DNA of 64,000 nt from the NCBI RefSeq assembly GCF_030419005.1, contig NZ_CP106951.1:3534001-3598000 (forward strand), given 5' to 3'. The position numbers and the translations under genes were made by a program. Each line of letters opens with the position of its first letter. Position 1 is the first letter of the stretch. Below are positions 1-8,843 of the stretch, in pieces. Source of the DNA: Eleftheria terrae (GTDB taxonomy: Bacteria; Pseudomonadota; Gammaproteobacteria; Burkholderiales; Burkholderiaceae_C). The notes beneath the pieces are model-generated. The model was not told the DNA's origin. It did no database searches and worked only from the letters and a program-made list of their open reading frames with translations.

Positions 1-488
1 AGGGGGATGTGCAGGAAGAAGCCGATGCGGTTGGTGCAGCCCATGGCGCGCAACTCGGCGGCCAGGGGAATCAGGTGGTAGTCGTGCACCCAGATGACGT
101 CGTCGGCCTTCAGCAGCGGCATCAGCTTGCGGGCGAACAGCTGGTTCACGCGGCGGTAGCCGGCCAGTGAGCTGGTGTTGAAGTCGGCCAGGTCGAGCCG
201 GTAATGGAACACCGGCCACAGCACCCGGTTGGAATAGCCGAGGTAGTAGCTGTCATGGTCCTCGCGCGAGAGATCCACCGTGGCCAGCGTCACATTGCCG
301 GCCTGGTGGAGGTGCAGCTCCCCCTCGCCGGGCGTGCCACCTTCGTTGGCCTCGACGATCTTGCCGCTCCAGCCGAACCAGACGCCACCGGTGGCGTTCA
401 GCGTCTCGCCCAGGGCGACCGCCAGGCCGCCGGCGGCCGCCTTGCGCGGATCGGCCAGGCGGTTGGAGACGACGACAACACGTCCCAT
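1..488 (-). CDS. otsA: Trehalose-6-phosphate synthase (N-terminal part, cut by window edge)
   Basis: Translating the minus strand from the ATG at 488 gives a protein beginning MGRVVVVSNRLADPRKAAAG, the typical OtsA N-terminus with its nucleotide-sugar loop. It continues through a WFGWSG segment and ends with VIWVHDYHLIPLAAELR, the conserved glycosyltransferase family 20 core. The family transfers glucose from UDP-glucose to glucose-6-phosphate to make trehalose-6-phosphate in the cytoplasm. About 162 residues are visible; the C-terminal two thirds lie outside the window. It is the third gene of a minus-strand run behind otsB and a GH15 gene, 89 bp after the latter. Synthase and phosphatase together indicate the OtsAB route for the compatible solute trehalose. 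Confidence 0.93.
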   Translation of the reverse strand, partial: MGRVVVVSNRLADPRKAAAGGLAVALGETLNATGGVWFGWSGKIVEANEGGTPGEGELHLHQAGNVTLATVDLSREDHDSYYLGYSNRVLWPVFHYRLDLADFNTSSLAGYRRVNQLFARKLMPLLKADDVIWVHDYHLIPLAAELRAMGCTNRIGFFLHIP

Positions 489-577
489 AAATGTCCTCCT
501 CAGCAAAGTTGCCCGCCGGGCCCTCTTGCCGGGGACCCAGGCGCGTTAAAGGCGTGCGCCGGCTGCCCCTTGGAACG

Positions 578-2401
578 CTAGATCTGCGTGTCCCAGGGCA
601 CCGACAGGCGCACGGCTCCGTTGATCAGGCCCACCATCGAGTAGGTCTGGGGGAAGTTGCCCCACATTTCACGTGTCAGCGGGTGCGTGTCCTCCGACAG
701 CAGCCCGAGGTGGTTGCGCGCGTCCAGCATGGCCTGGAAGATCTCGCGCGCCTGCTCCTTGCGGCCGATGCGCGCGAGCGCGTCAATGCGCCAGAAGGTG
801 CAGATGTTGAAGGCCGTCTCCGGCTTGCCGAAGTCGTCCGGCGCCTCGTAGCGCCGCATGTAGGGGCCATCGCACAGCGAGTGCTCCAGCGCGTCGACGG
901 TGGCCACGAAGCGCGGGTCGCGCGGGTCGATGAAGCCGACCTCGGCCATCAGCAGTGCGCTGGCATCGAGGTCGTGCCCGCCGAAGCTCTCGGCGAAGGC
1001 CTGTCGCCTCTCGGACCAGGATTCGTCGAGGATGCGGTGGCGGATCTCGTGGGCGCGGGCATGCCAGAACTGCGCCCGGTCGCCCAGGCCGAAACGGGTG
1101 GCGATCTTGCCAAGCCGGTCGCAGGCGGCCCAGCTCATCAGGGCGGAGGAGGTGTGCACGCGGGCCCGGGTGCGCAGCTCCCACATGCCGGCGTCGGGCT
1201 GGTCATAGACGCGGAAGGCCTGCTCGCCCACCGCCTCCAGCTGCTGGAACTCGGCCAGCCCGGCCGGCCGCAGCAGCCGCCGGTCGTGGAAGGCCTGGGC
1301 TGCGCCCAGGATGATGTTGCCGTAGACGTCATGCTGGAAGTGCTCGTGCGCCTGGTTGCCGACCCGCACCGGCCCCATGCCCCGGTAGCCGGGCAGGTGC
1401 GGCACGAACTGCTCCTGCAGGTCCAGCTCCAGGCCAATGCCGTAGAGCGGCTTGATGTGCCCGCCGGCGGCCTGCGAGACCACATTGCCCAGCCAGCGCA
1501 GGTAGTCCTCCATGGTGCCGATCTCGGACAGGCTGTTGAGCGCCCGCACCACGAAGAACGCGTCGCGCAGCCAGCAGTAGCGGTAGTCCCAGTTGCGCTG
1601 GCTGCCCGGCGCCTCGGGGATGCTGGTGGTCATGGCGGCGATGATGGCGCCGGTGTCCTCGAACAGCGAGAGCTTGAGGGTGATGGCCGCCCGGATGGTC
1701 GCCTCCTGCCATTCCAGCGGAATGTGCAGCCGGCTGCTCCAGACACGCCAGTAGGCGGCCGTGTCCTGCTCGAACGAGCGGGCGACCTCCCGGATGCCTT
1801 CCATCAGCGTCTCGTCGGGGCCGAGGATGAAGTCCATCGGCCGGTCGGCGACGAAGTAGGACTCGGCCAGGATGTAGCTTAGCGGTGCGTTGGTGGTCAG
1901 CCGGAGTGTCTGGTTGGGTCCGACATAGCGAATGTGGTGGCTGCCGCGGGTCACGGTCGGGACGGTGCTGCCCCAGTCGAAGCGCGGCCGCAGCACCACC
2001 CGCAGGCGCGGTGCGCCCGCAATGGGCTTGACCCGACGCACCAGCGACAGCGGCCGGAACATGCGGTTGCGGCTGAAGAAGCGCGGCGCGAAGTCGACCA
2101 CCTCGATGCCCTGGCCGTGCGTGTCGTACAGCCGGGTGCGCAGGATGGCGGTGTTGGGCTCGTAGTACTGCTCGCTGCGCGCGAACGACTCCAGCTCGAA
2201 GCCCCACAGCGCGCCTTGTTCCGACGGATCGATCAGGGCGTTGAAGACCGGGTCGCCGTCGAAGCGCGGCAGGCAGCACCAGACGATGCGGGCATGGCGG
2301 TCCACCAGCGCGCTGTAGGCGCAATTGCCGATCACGCCGCAGTCGAGCGAGGAGGGCGAGGGCAGCCCGTGGAAGGGCGGCGCGGCCGCTGTTGGGTTCA
2401 T
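578..2401 (-). CDS. Glycoside hydrolase family 15 protein (glucoamylase/trehalase-like)
   Basis: A 607-residue protein of the usual length for bacterial GH15 enzymes. The N-terminal beta-sandwich begins with the conserved SLDCGVIGNCAYSALVD block and RIVWCCLPRFDGDPVF. The (alpha/alpha)6 catalytic barrel contains RNWDYRYCWLRD near residue 270 and ends with WGNFPQTYSMVGLINGAV. The last block normally reads FPQ-x-x-S-H, and methionine replaces histidine here. GH15 members hydrolyse alpha-glucosidic bonds, and some family members act on trehalose. It lies between otsB (42 bp upstream) and otsA, so a role in trehalose or glucan turnover is the best inference. The true substrate cannot be read from the sequence. 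Confidence 0.88.
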   Translation of the reverse strand: MNPTAAAPPFHGLPSPSSLDCGVIGNCAYSALVDRHARIVWCCLPRFDGDPVFNALIDPSEQGALWGFELESFARSEQYYEPNTAILRTRLYDTHGQGIEVVDFAPRFFSRNRMFRPLSLVRRVKPIAGAPRLRVVLRPRFDWGSTVPTVTRGSHHIRYVGPNQTLRLTTNAPLSYILAESYFVADRPMDFILGPDETLMEGIREVARSFEQDTAAYWRVWSSRLHIPLEWQEATIRAAITLKLSLFEDTGAIIAAMTTSIPEAPGSQRNWDYRYCWLRDAFFVVRALNSLSEIGTMEDYLRWLGNVVSQAAGGHIKPLYGIGLELDLQEQFVPHLPGYRGMGPVRVGNQAHEHFQHDVYGNIILGAAQAFHDRRLLRPAGLAEFQQLEAVGEQAFRVYDQPDAGMWELRTRARVHTSSALMSWAACDRLGKIATRFGLGDRAQFWHARAHEIRHRILDESWSERRQAFAESFGGHDLDASALLMAEVGFIDPRDPRFVATVDALEHSLCDGPYMRRYEAPDDFGKPETAFNICTFWRIDALARIGRKEQAREIFQAMLDARNHLGLLSEDTHPLTREMWGNFPQTYSMVGLINGAVRLSVPWDTQI

Positions 2402-2443
2402 TCGGTCGTTCTCCCTGGTTGGTCTTGTTCTGTCGAGTGTCGC

Positions 2444-3235
2444 TCAGCCGCCGTCCGCACTGCCGGTGGGTTGTGCAGCGAGCTGCGCGGCGCACCGTGC
2501 CAGCCAGCTGCGCAGGGCGGCCGGGTCGGCCAGCCGGTGGACGGCGGCGGTTTCACCTTCGCCGATCTTCAGGGTGTCGCCGCCTGCGGCCTGCACCGCG
2601 GCGAAGCCGGCCTCGTCCGTCACGTCGTCGCCCGCGAAAAGCGGGCGGCGGCCGAGGAAGGGAGGCTCCCGCAGGAAGGCCGCAATGGCATGGCCCTTGG
2701 TGGCCATCTCCGGCTTGGCTTCCAACACCATCTTGCCGTGCAGCAGCGTCAGCCCGCCCGCTTCGCGCACCGCGGCCTCCATCACCTCCACGCAGCGCTC
2801 ACGCGCCTGCGGCCGCTGACGGTAGTGCAGTGCCAGCGCCCCCGGCTTGTGCTCGACCAGCAGCCCCGGCAGCTCGGCCGCCAGCGCGTCCGCGCGTTGT
2901 TGCACCAGGATAAGGCCGTCGGGCGCGGGCAGGCGCTGCAGGTAGCCGTCGGCGCTGCGCCGCTCGACGCCATGCACGCCGGCCGATGCCAGGTGCAGCG
3001 GCGCCAGCAAGGCGTCCAGCTGGGCAACGGGGCGGCCGGAGACGATGGCGATCGCCCCTTGCAGGGCCTGGTGCAGCGCGCGCAGCGTGTCGATCAACTC
3101 CGGCGGCACCCGCACCGCATCCGGGCGGGGTGCCAGCTCGGCCAGGGTGCCATCGAAGTCGAGGAACAGGGCGCTGCGGGTGTCGAGCGCGGGCAGGGAA
3201 AGCGGGGACGAGGGCGAGAACCGGGCGTGCTGCAT
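2444..3235 (-). CDS. otsB: Trehalose-6-phosphate phosphatase
   Basis: A 263-residue HAD-superfamily phosphatase. Motif I is LFLDFDGTLAEL near residues 24-35, holding the nucleophilic and acid/base aspartates. A conserved GKMVLEAKPEMATKGHAI stretch precedes the final acidic motif LFAGDDVTDEAGF. These match OtsB, which releases free trehalose from trehalose-6-phosphate. It is the first gene of the minus-strand otsB-GH15-otsA run. A DUF2061 gene lies just upstream on the same strand (36 bp gap) and may be cotranscribed. Confidence 0.93.
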   Translation of the reverse strand: MQHARFSPSSPLSLPALDTRSALFLDFDGTLAELAPRPDAVRVPPELIDTLRALHQALQGAIAIVSGRPVAQLDALLAPLHLASAGVHGVERRSADGYLQRLPAPDGLILVQQRADALAAELPGLLVEHKPGALALHYRQRPQARERCVEVMEAAVREAGGLTLLHGKMVLEAKPEMATKGHAIAAFLREPPFLGRRPLFAGDDVTDEAGFAAVQAAGGDTLKIGEGETAAVHRLADPAALRSWLARCAAQLAAQPTGSADGG

Positions 3236-3271
3236 CGCCCGGACGATAGGGCAAAAATCGCGCCTTCGCCG

Positions 3272-3517
3272 TCAGACAGGCACCGACGCTGGCCCGGCGG
3301 CCGCCCGCCCGACCCGCAGCGCCTGCCCCCAGCGACGCAGCCGGGCCACCAGCGGCGCATGCCCCCAGTACTTGTCGAAGAAGTAGTGGGCCACCGTGTT
3401 GAGCAGCGGCTCGATCAGCGTCATCGCGCCACTGATCGCGACGCTGCCGGTGAGCACATAGCCTACCGAGAACGAGATGCCGAGGTGCAGGATGCCGAAG
3501 CTGGCAGTCTTGGCCAT
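3272..3517 (-). CDS. DUF2061 small membrane protein
   Basis: An 81-residue protein starting MAKTASFGILHLGISFSVGY. It has two hydrophobic stretches (about residues 8-25 and 27-45) and a TLIEPLLNTVAHYFFDKYW segment typical of the DUF2061 family of predicted inner-membrane proteins. The function is unknown. It lies immediately upstream of otsB on the same strand, so it may head the transcript, with a promoter in the roughly 200-bp gap shared with the divergent gene starting at 3717. Confidence 0.8.
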   Translation of the reverse strand: MAKTASFGILHLGISFSVGYVLTGSVAISGAMTLIEPLLNTVAHYFFDKYWGHAPLVARLRRWGQALRVGRAAAGPASVPV

Positions 3518-3716
3518 TGTCTATTCCTTGCTCGATGTGCCTTGGAATAGTGTCTTCCTAAGGAAAGCAAATGGCTAATTGGTTCACTTGATGGTTCACA
3601 TAGCAGGCGGTCATCCGAGCCCGTGTGCGAGCCGCGTTCCTCCGACATTTGCCAGGACACAAGCGGACCTCCTGCCTCGAATAATCGGGCACCGTCATGT
3701 GAAGGGTGTACCGCCG

Positions 3717-4862
3717 ATGAGACGCCTGTTGCTGGTCCTCGCCACGGCCGTCGGGGCCGGAGTTGCCTACCTGTTGCTGTGGCCCGTGCCGATCGACCCG
3801 GTGGCGTGGCAGGCGCCGGCTGCGCCGGGCTACCAGGGCGCGCATGCCGTCAACCACCGGCTGGCGCAACTGCGCTCGCTCGACCTGGGAGGCGACGACG
3901 GCCCGGAGCATGTGGTGGCGAGGCCGGACGGCTGGATCTACATCGCCGTGCGCAGCGGCCGCATCCTGCGCATGCGGGCCGACGGCTCGGGACGCGAGGT
4001 GGCGGTGCACACCGGGGGACGACCGCTGGGCTTCGATTTCGATGCGGCCGGGGCGATGGTCATCGCCGACCCGATGTACGGCCGCCATGGCGCCTTGCTG
4101 AAAGCCACCGGCATCGGGCCCACCGCACGGTTGCAGGTGCTGGCCGACGAGGTGGAGGGCGACCCGCTGCGGTATGTCGACGCAGTGGTGGTGGCGCGCA
4201 ATGGCAAGATCTACTTCACCGATGCCTCGCGCCGCTTCGGGCCCAAGGCCTGGGGTGGCACCTTCGAAGCCAGCGTGCTCGACATCATCGAGCATCAGGC
4301 CACCGGCCGGGTGCTGGAGCACGACCCGGCGACCGGCCAGACGCGCGTGTTGATGAGCGGGCTGTGCTTTCCCAATGGGCTGGCCCTGTCGGCTGACGAA
4401 AGCCACCTGTTCGTCAACGAAACCGGGGAATACCGCATCTGGAAGCTGGCCGTGCTGGCCCGCCAGCTCGACGCCCGGGCGCTCACCCTCGATGCGGCCC
4501 CGCAAGCCCAGGTGTTGCTCGACAACCTGCCGGGTTATCCCGACAACCTGATGCGCGGCCTGGATGGGCGGCTGTGGGTCGGCTTTGCCAAGCCGCGCAG
4601 CGAATTCATGGACGAGAGTGCCGACCAGCCGTGGCTGCGCCGCCTGACCCTGCGCCTGCCGCGCGCCTGGTGGCCGGTGCCGGCGGCGTACGGGCATGTG
4701 ATGGCCTTCGATGAAACCGGCCGGGTGCGGGCCGACCTGCAGGACCCGAGCGGCGCCTATCCCGAAACGACCGCCATCACCGAGACGGCGGACCGGCTCT
4801 ATGTCCAGAGCCTGCATGCCAAGACGCTCGGCTGGCTGGACAAGGCAGCCGCCGGCCTGTGA
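3717..4862 (+). CDS. SMP-30/strictosidine-synthase-like beta-propeller protein
   Basis: The ATG at 3717 is chosen because MRRLLLVLATAVGAGVAYLL gives an immediate membrane anchor or signal segment; in-frame codons upstream are not coding-like. The 381-residue protein carries propeller repeats such as EHVVARPDGWIYIAV, NGKIYFTDASRRFG and CFPNGLALSADESHLFVNET, characteristic of the SMP-30/gluconolactonase and strictosidine-synthase-like family. The strictosidine-synthase-like branch includes membrane-anchored propellers with esterase or unknown activity. It is probably translocated and tethered to the inner membrane facing the periplasm. The substrate is unknown. It is followed 94 bp later by a PhyH-type dioxygenase on the same strand. 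Confidence 0.8.
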   Translation: MRRLLLVLATAVGAGVAYLLLWPVPIDPVAWQAPAAPGYQGAHAVNHRLAQLRSLDLGGDDGPEHVVARPDGWIYIAVRSGRILRMRADGSGREVAVHTGGRPLGFDFDAAGAMVIADPMYGRHGALLKATGIGPTARLQVLADEVEGDPLRYVDAVVVARNGKIYFTDASRRFGPKAWGGTFEASVLDIIEHQATGRVLEHDPATGQTRVLMSGLCFPNGLALSADESHLFVNETGEYRIWKLAVLARQLDARALTLDAAPQAQVLLDNLPGYPDNLMRGLDGRLWVGFAKPRSEFMDESADQPWLRRLTLRLPRAWWPVPAAYGHVMAFDETGRVRADLQDPSGAYPETTAITETADRLYVQSLHAKTLGWLDKAAAGL

Positions 4863-4956
4863 ACCAGCCACCCCGCGGCGATGCCGGGACGGGGGCGCCG
4901 GGCAGGGCAGGCCGGCCCCGCGGGGCGGCGGGCACGCCCCGTGCCGCCGTGGCCGC

Positions 4957-6003
4957 ATGAGCCACCCGCTGAAAAACCTGCTGCTGGGCCCGTGGTGGGC
5001 GCTGGCCTTGCTGACGCCGGCGAAGTCGTTCCGGGACAATCCGCTGATCGGCTCGCGCCGCCTGAACGACTGGGGCCTGCATGCCTGGCGGCTGCGCACC
5101 GCCCACGCACTGGCGGCTCAGCGGCGCGAACGGCTGGCCTCCCTGGTGTCGCCGCAGGACCGCGCCGCCTTCGAGCGAGACGGCTTCGTGCTGCGCACCG
5201 AGGCCTTGCCGCCCGCTGTCTTCGAGCGGCTGCGCGAGCGGGTGCTGGCCCACCGTGCCCCGGCGCGCGAGATGGTGCAGGGCGATACCGTGACCCGGCG
5301 CATCGCGCTCGATGCGGCCTTCCTGCGGGCCCAGCCTGAAGTGCGTGAGTTCCTCGCCGGACCGCTGTGGCACGGCCTGACACGCTATGTCGGCAGTTTC
5401 GACCAGGAGCCGGTGGGCTATGTGCAGACCATCCTGTCGCAGGTGCGCAAGGCGGCGCCCGATCCGCAGACCCGGCTGCATGCCGACACCTTCCATCCCA
5501 CCGTCAAGGCCTGGCTGTTCCTGACCGATGTGGAGGCCGATGCGGGCGCCTTCTGCTATGTGCCCGGCTCGCACCGGCTGAGCCCGGAGCGCCTGGCCTG
5601 GGAGCGCGAGCTGAGCCTGGAGGCCGCCCGGCATGCCGACCGCTACACCGCCCGCGGCTCGTTCCGGGTGGCACGTGAGTCATTGCCGGCGCTCGGGCTG
5701 CCGCCGCCGCGGGCCTTCGACGTGCCGGCCAACACCCTGGTGGTGGCCGACACCTTCGGCTTCCACGCGCGCGGCCCGGCGGTGCGGCCCTCGGTGCGCA
5801 TCGAGCTGTGGGGCTATGGCCGGCGCAATCCCTTCCTGCCGTGGGTGGGGGCCGATCCGTTGTCCTGGCCCGGTATTGCGCAGGCACGCGCGCCCGCCTA
5901 CTGGCGCGCGATGGACTGGCGGGAGGCCTGCGGCGGCAAGCGCAGCCCCTGGCGCGATGCCGGGCTGCTGACGCCCAACGCACCGCCGCGGTCCCTGGAG
6001 TAG
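4957..6003 (+). CDS. Phytanoyl-CoA dioxygenase (PhyH) family protein
   Basis: Starting at the ATG at 4957 (MSHPLKNLLLGPWW), the protein has 348 residues. The Fe(II)/2-oxoglutarate dioxygenase core is visible: the H-x-D pair at about residues 175 and 177 in LHADTFHPTVKAWLF, the AGAFCYVPGSHRL block, and the distal histidine at about 270 in ADTFGFHARGPAVRPSVRIEL. The arginine before RIELWGYGRRNPF would bind 2-oxoglutarate. Members hydroxylate varied small molecules and lipids; the substrate here cannot be told. The gene follows a propeller gene and converges on the flavoprotein gene at 6046. Confidence 0.85.
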   Translation: MSHPLKNLLLGPWWALALLTPAKSFRDNPLIGSRRLNDWGLHAWRLRTAHALAAQRRERLASLVSPQDRAAFERDGFVLRTEALPPAVFERLRERVLAHRAPAREMVQGDTVTRRIALDAAFLRAQPEVREFLAGPLWHGLTRYVGSFDQEPVGYVQTILSQVRKAAPDPQTRLHADTFHPTVKAWLFLTDVEADAGAFCYVPGSHRLSPERLAWERELSLEAARHADRYTARGSFRVARESLPALGLPPPRAFDVPANTLVVADTFGFHARGPAVRPSVRIELWGYGRRNPFLPWVGADPLSWPGIAQARAPAYWRAMDWREACGGKRSPWRDAGLLTPNAPPRSLE

Positions 6004-6045
6004 CCCTGGTGCGCCGATGCGGCGGGCCCGCGGGAGGCCCCTTCG

Positions 6046-7038
6046 CTATTCCCCCAGGGCCACCAGCTGAGGCGCGAGCTGCGGGGCCGACCAGCGCAGC
6101 GGCAGCGCCCCTGCCCGCCACCAGCCCGACTCGACGCGAAACCTCAACAGCCGCTGCGCGCCCGGCACCGCTTCGACTTCCGGACCGTCCCAGACGATCT
6201 CGGTACTGCCGGTCAGCTGCAGCAGCCCGCCGCGCTCGAAGTCGGGAAACAGCAGCCCGGCATGCGGCCACAGGCGGAGGTTGCCCAAGGTGTTGAAGAG
6301 GAAGTTGCCGCGGTAGTCGGGCAGTGTCAGCACGGTGCCGCCGGCATCCTGCGAGAGCGCGACAAAACCCGGCCGGCCGCCCCGGTGGGACACATCCACG
6401 CCCGCCGCGCCGGGTGCCGCGGAAGCGATGAACAGGGTGTCGGCCGCCGCCACCAGCGAGGCGGCCAGCGGCGACAGCTGCCGTGCCTCGGCACGCGGCG
6501 GGGCGGGCAAGCCGGCAGCCGCCGGCGGGACGAAGGAGGGCAGGCGCGCCTGGATGTACTGCGGGCAGTTGCCGAAGCTCTCTTCCACCTGCACGGTGAA
6601 GCCGTCGGCGCCGACCTCACTGATGCGGCCGTTCATGCGGTTGCGGCGCCGGGTTTCGAGCTGGATGCCCAGCAGCCCCAGCGGCTGGCCCACTGCCAGC
6701 CGGGTGGCCAGCGGATCGCCAGCGTCCACCCGGGCCTGCACCTGCAGCCGGCGCGCATCCGGGCTGCGCACAAAGCCCGGCTGGCCGCACAGCCAGGACG
6801 CCCAGGGGCGCTGCTGTTCGTCGAGGCTGCCCACCACCAGCAGCGGCAGTTGCTCGAACAGCTCGCGGTGCTGGTCGGGCATGAAGTCGCGGATCACCTT
6901 GCGGCCGACCTGCTCCATGCGCTCGCGCAGGCCGGCGCGGGCCTGCAGCTCCTGCTCGCCGGGGTGGAACGGCGAGCCCGTGTCGGGCCCGCCTGGCAGG
7001 GCGGCCGCGGCCGGTGAGCCGGGCAGGGGCGTGCTCAT
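6046..7038 (-). CDS. Pyridoxamine 5'-phosphate oxidase-family FMN-binding protein
   Basis: A 330-residue protein starting MSTPLPGSPAAAALPG. It carries a split-barrel flavin-binding domain: LLVVGSLDEQQRPWASWLCG, DPLATRLAVGQPLGLLGIQL, and a second half with LTLPDYRGNFLFNTLGNLRLWPHAGLLFPDF. The ESFGNCPQYIQAR motif is common in this two-lobed subfamily. The start overlaps the end of the upstream GST gene by four bases, so the two are translationally coupled. Expression is probably set by the divergent LysR regulator at 7831. Such proteins are thought to be flavin-dependent reductases; the substrate is unknown. Confidence 0.85.
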   Translation of the reverse strand: MSTPLPGSPAAAALPGGPDTGSPFHPGEQELQARAGLRERMEQVGRKVIRDFMPDQHRELFEQLPLLVVGSLDEQQRPWASWLCGQPGFVRSPDARRLQVQARVDAGDPLATRLAVGQPLGLLGIQLETRRRNRMNGRISEVGADGFTVQVEESFGNCPQYIQARLPSFVPPAAAGLPAPPRAEARQLSPLAASLVAAADTLFIASAAPGAAGVDVSHRGGRPGFVALSQDAGGTVLTLPDYRGNFLFNTLGNLRLWPHAGLLFPDFERGGLLQLTGSTEIVWDGPEVEAVPGAQRLLRFRVESGWWRAGALPLRWSAPQLAPQLVALGE

Positions 7039-7718
7039 GGCCGCGGACCTGCCGTGGCGGAAGACGGCTGCTGCGGGGCCGGCACTGCCGAGCGCTGCAT
7101 GCCCACGAAGCCCGGCAAGGCCTCGATGCGCGCCAGCCAGGCCCGCAGGTGGGCATAGGGCACCAGCGACACGCCGCCTTCGGGCGCATGCGCGGTGTAG
7201 GTGTAGAGCGCGATGTCGGCGATGGTGGGCGTGTCGCCGGCCAGCAGCCAGGAGCGGTCGGCGAGCCGGGCGTCGAGCTGGTCGAACAGGCGGGTGGCGA
7301 TCTCGTGGCTGCGCGGGTCCAGCGGGCGGCCGAAGACGGCCGCCACCCGGGCGGCCGCGGGGCCGAGCGCCAGCGGGCCGGCGGCCACGCTGAGCCAGCG
7401 CTGCACCTCGCCAGCGGCGGCCGGCTCCAGCGGCAGCCAGTGGCCGCTGCTGTCGTAGCGGCGCGCCAGGTAGACCAGGATGGCGTTGCTGTCGGCCAGC
7501 GTCAGCTCGCCGTCCTCGATCACCGGCACCTGGCCAAAGGGGTTGCGGGCCAGGAAGGCGGGCTGGCGTTGCTCGCCGGCCTTCAGGTCGACGTCGATCC
7601 GCTGCACCGGCAGGCCGAGCAGCGACAGGAAGAGCTCCACGCGATGCGCATGGCCGGACAGGGCGTAGCGGTAGAGGCGGATCGGCTGCGCCGGCATGGA
7701 GGCTGAAGGGCGGCTCAT
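7035..7718 (-). CDS. Glutathione S-transferase family protein
   Basis: A 227-residue protein with an N-terminal thioredoxin fold (PIRLYRYALSGHAHRVELFL) and the glutathione-site signature NPFGQVPVIEDGELTLADSNAILVYLARRY. An all-helical C-terminal domain contains LAGDTPTIADIALYTYTAHAPEGGVSL. It conjugates or reduces small electrophiles using glutathione in the cytosol. It is the first gene of a two-gene unit with the flavoprotein downstream (4-bp overlap) and is divergent from a LysR gene, an arrangement that suggests inducible detoxification. Confidence 0.9.
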   Translation of the reverse strand: MSRPSASMPAQPIRLYRYALSGHAHRVELFLSLLGLPVQRIDVDLKAGEQRQPAFLARNPFGQVPVIEDGELTLADSNAILVYLARRYDSSGHWLPLEPAAAGEVQRWLSVAAGPLALGPAAARVAAVFGRPLDPRSHEIATRLFDQLDARLADRSWLLAGDTPTIADIALYTYTAHAPEGGVSLVPYAHLRAWLARIEALPGFVGMQRSAVPAPQQPSSATAGPRP

Positions 7719-7738
7719 GGGGGGCCTTTCTGTAGCTG

Positions 7739-7824
7739 GAAATGGATGAGGACGCCACCTTATTCATTTCGCAGGGAAGACAGAATCGCCGCCGTTGACA
7801 TTTCACCGTTACCTTGGATGAAAT
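7739..7824. promoter_or_regulatory. Divergent GST/LysR control region with repeated GAAATG elements
   Basis: Between the two divergent starts (7718 and 7831) there is a GAAATGGAT element at 7739-7747 and a near-perfect inverted copy ATTCATTTC at 7762-7770. A third dyad has ATTTCA at 7800-7805 and TGAAAT at 7819-7824. A TTGACA hexamer is present at 7795-7800. Repeated dyads between a LysR gene and its divergent target are the usual layout of LysR-type control sites, but no binding data exist here. Confidence 0.4.
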
Positions 7825-7830
7825 GGCGAC

Positions 7831-8745
7831 ATGGATCGTCTGGAGTGCATGCAGGTGTTTGTCGCGGTCGCCGAGGCGGCCGGCTTTGCGGCTGCAGCCC
7901 GGCGCCTGCGGCTGTCGGCGCCGGCCGTCACCCGGGCGGTGGTGGCGCTGGAGCAGCAGGTGGGTGCCCGGCTGCTGCACCGCACGACCCGCAGCGTGCG
8001 GCTGACGGAGGCCGGCGAGCGCTACCTGCTCGACTGCAAGCGCATCCTGGCGGACATCGAGGAAGCCGAGGCGTCGGCCGGCGGCGCCTATGCCGAGCCA
8101 CAGGGCCAGCTGTCGGTCACGGCGTCGGTGATGTTCGGCCGCCTGCATGTGGCACCGCTGGTGCTGGACTTCCTCGACGCGCATCCCCGCATGCGGGTGC
8201 GGACCTTCTTCGTCGACCGGGTCGTTCACCTGATCGACGAAGGCCTCGACGTGGCGGTGCGCATCGCCCACCTGCCGGACTCTTCGCTGACGGCACTGCC
8301 GGTCGGCATGGTGCGCCGGGTGGTGGTGGCGGCGCCCACCTACCTTGCTGCGCGCGGCGTGCCGAAGCAGCCGGCCGACCTGGCCGCGCACGATGCCATT
8401 GGCGGCTCGCAGACCGGCGGGCCGGACCAGCCCTGGCAGTTCGGCGGGCCGCCCGGTGACGGGGCGCGCCAGCTGGTGCAGCCGCGGGTGCGGCTGCTCG
8501 TGAATGCCGGCGAGGTGAGCATTGACGCCGCGCTGGCCGGGCATGGCGTGACCCGCGCGCTGTCCTACCAGGTGGCGGATGCGGTGCGCGCCGGCCGCCT
8601 GCAGATCGTGCTGGCCGAGTTCGAGCCGCCACCCATCCCGGTTCACCTCGTCTATGCCGAAGGCCGCAAGGCGGCGGCGAAGGTGAGGGCCTTCGTGGAC
8701 TTCGCCGCCGAGCGCTTGCGCCGGACGCTGGCGGCCCAGGCGTGA
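7831..8745 (+). CDS. LysR-family transcriptional regulator
   Basis: A 304-residue protein with an N-terminal winged helix-turn-helix (MDRLECMQVFVAVAEAAGFA, then RLRLSAPAVTRAVVALEQQVGARLLHRTTRSVRLTEAGERYL). A periplasmic-binding-like effector domain follows from about residue 90. It resembles the AaeR/DsdC-like LysR branch in which the effector domain ends near residue 295. It is divergent from the GST/flavoprotein pair at 7718, its likely target. The effector is unknown. Confidence 0.92.
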   Translation: MDRLECMQVFVAVAEAAGFAAAARRLRLSAPAVTRAVVALEQQVGARLLHRTTRSVRLTEAGERYLLDCKRILADIEEAEASAGGAYAEPQGQLSVTASVMFGRLHVAPLVLDFLDAHPRMRVRTFFVDRVVHLIDEGLDVAVRIAHLPDSSLTALPVGMVRRVVVAAPTYLAARGVPKQPADLAAHDAIGGSQTGGPDQPWQFGGPPGDGARQLVQPRVRLLVNAGEVSIDAALAGHGVTRALSYQVADAVRAGRLQIVLAEFEPPPIPVHLVYAEGRKAAAKVRAFVDFAAERLRRTLAAQA

Positions 8746-8843
8746 CCGCGCGCCGCGCACGCGCGGCCGCCGGGGCGCGGCGGGCAGGGAGGACAATCGG
8801 CGCCCCGGCCGAGGCTTCGGCGCCACTTCAACGCGACCCCGAC

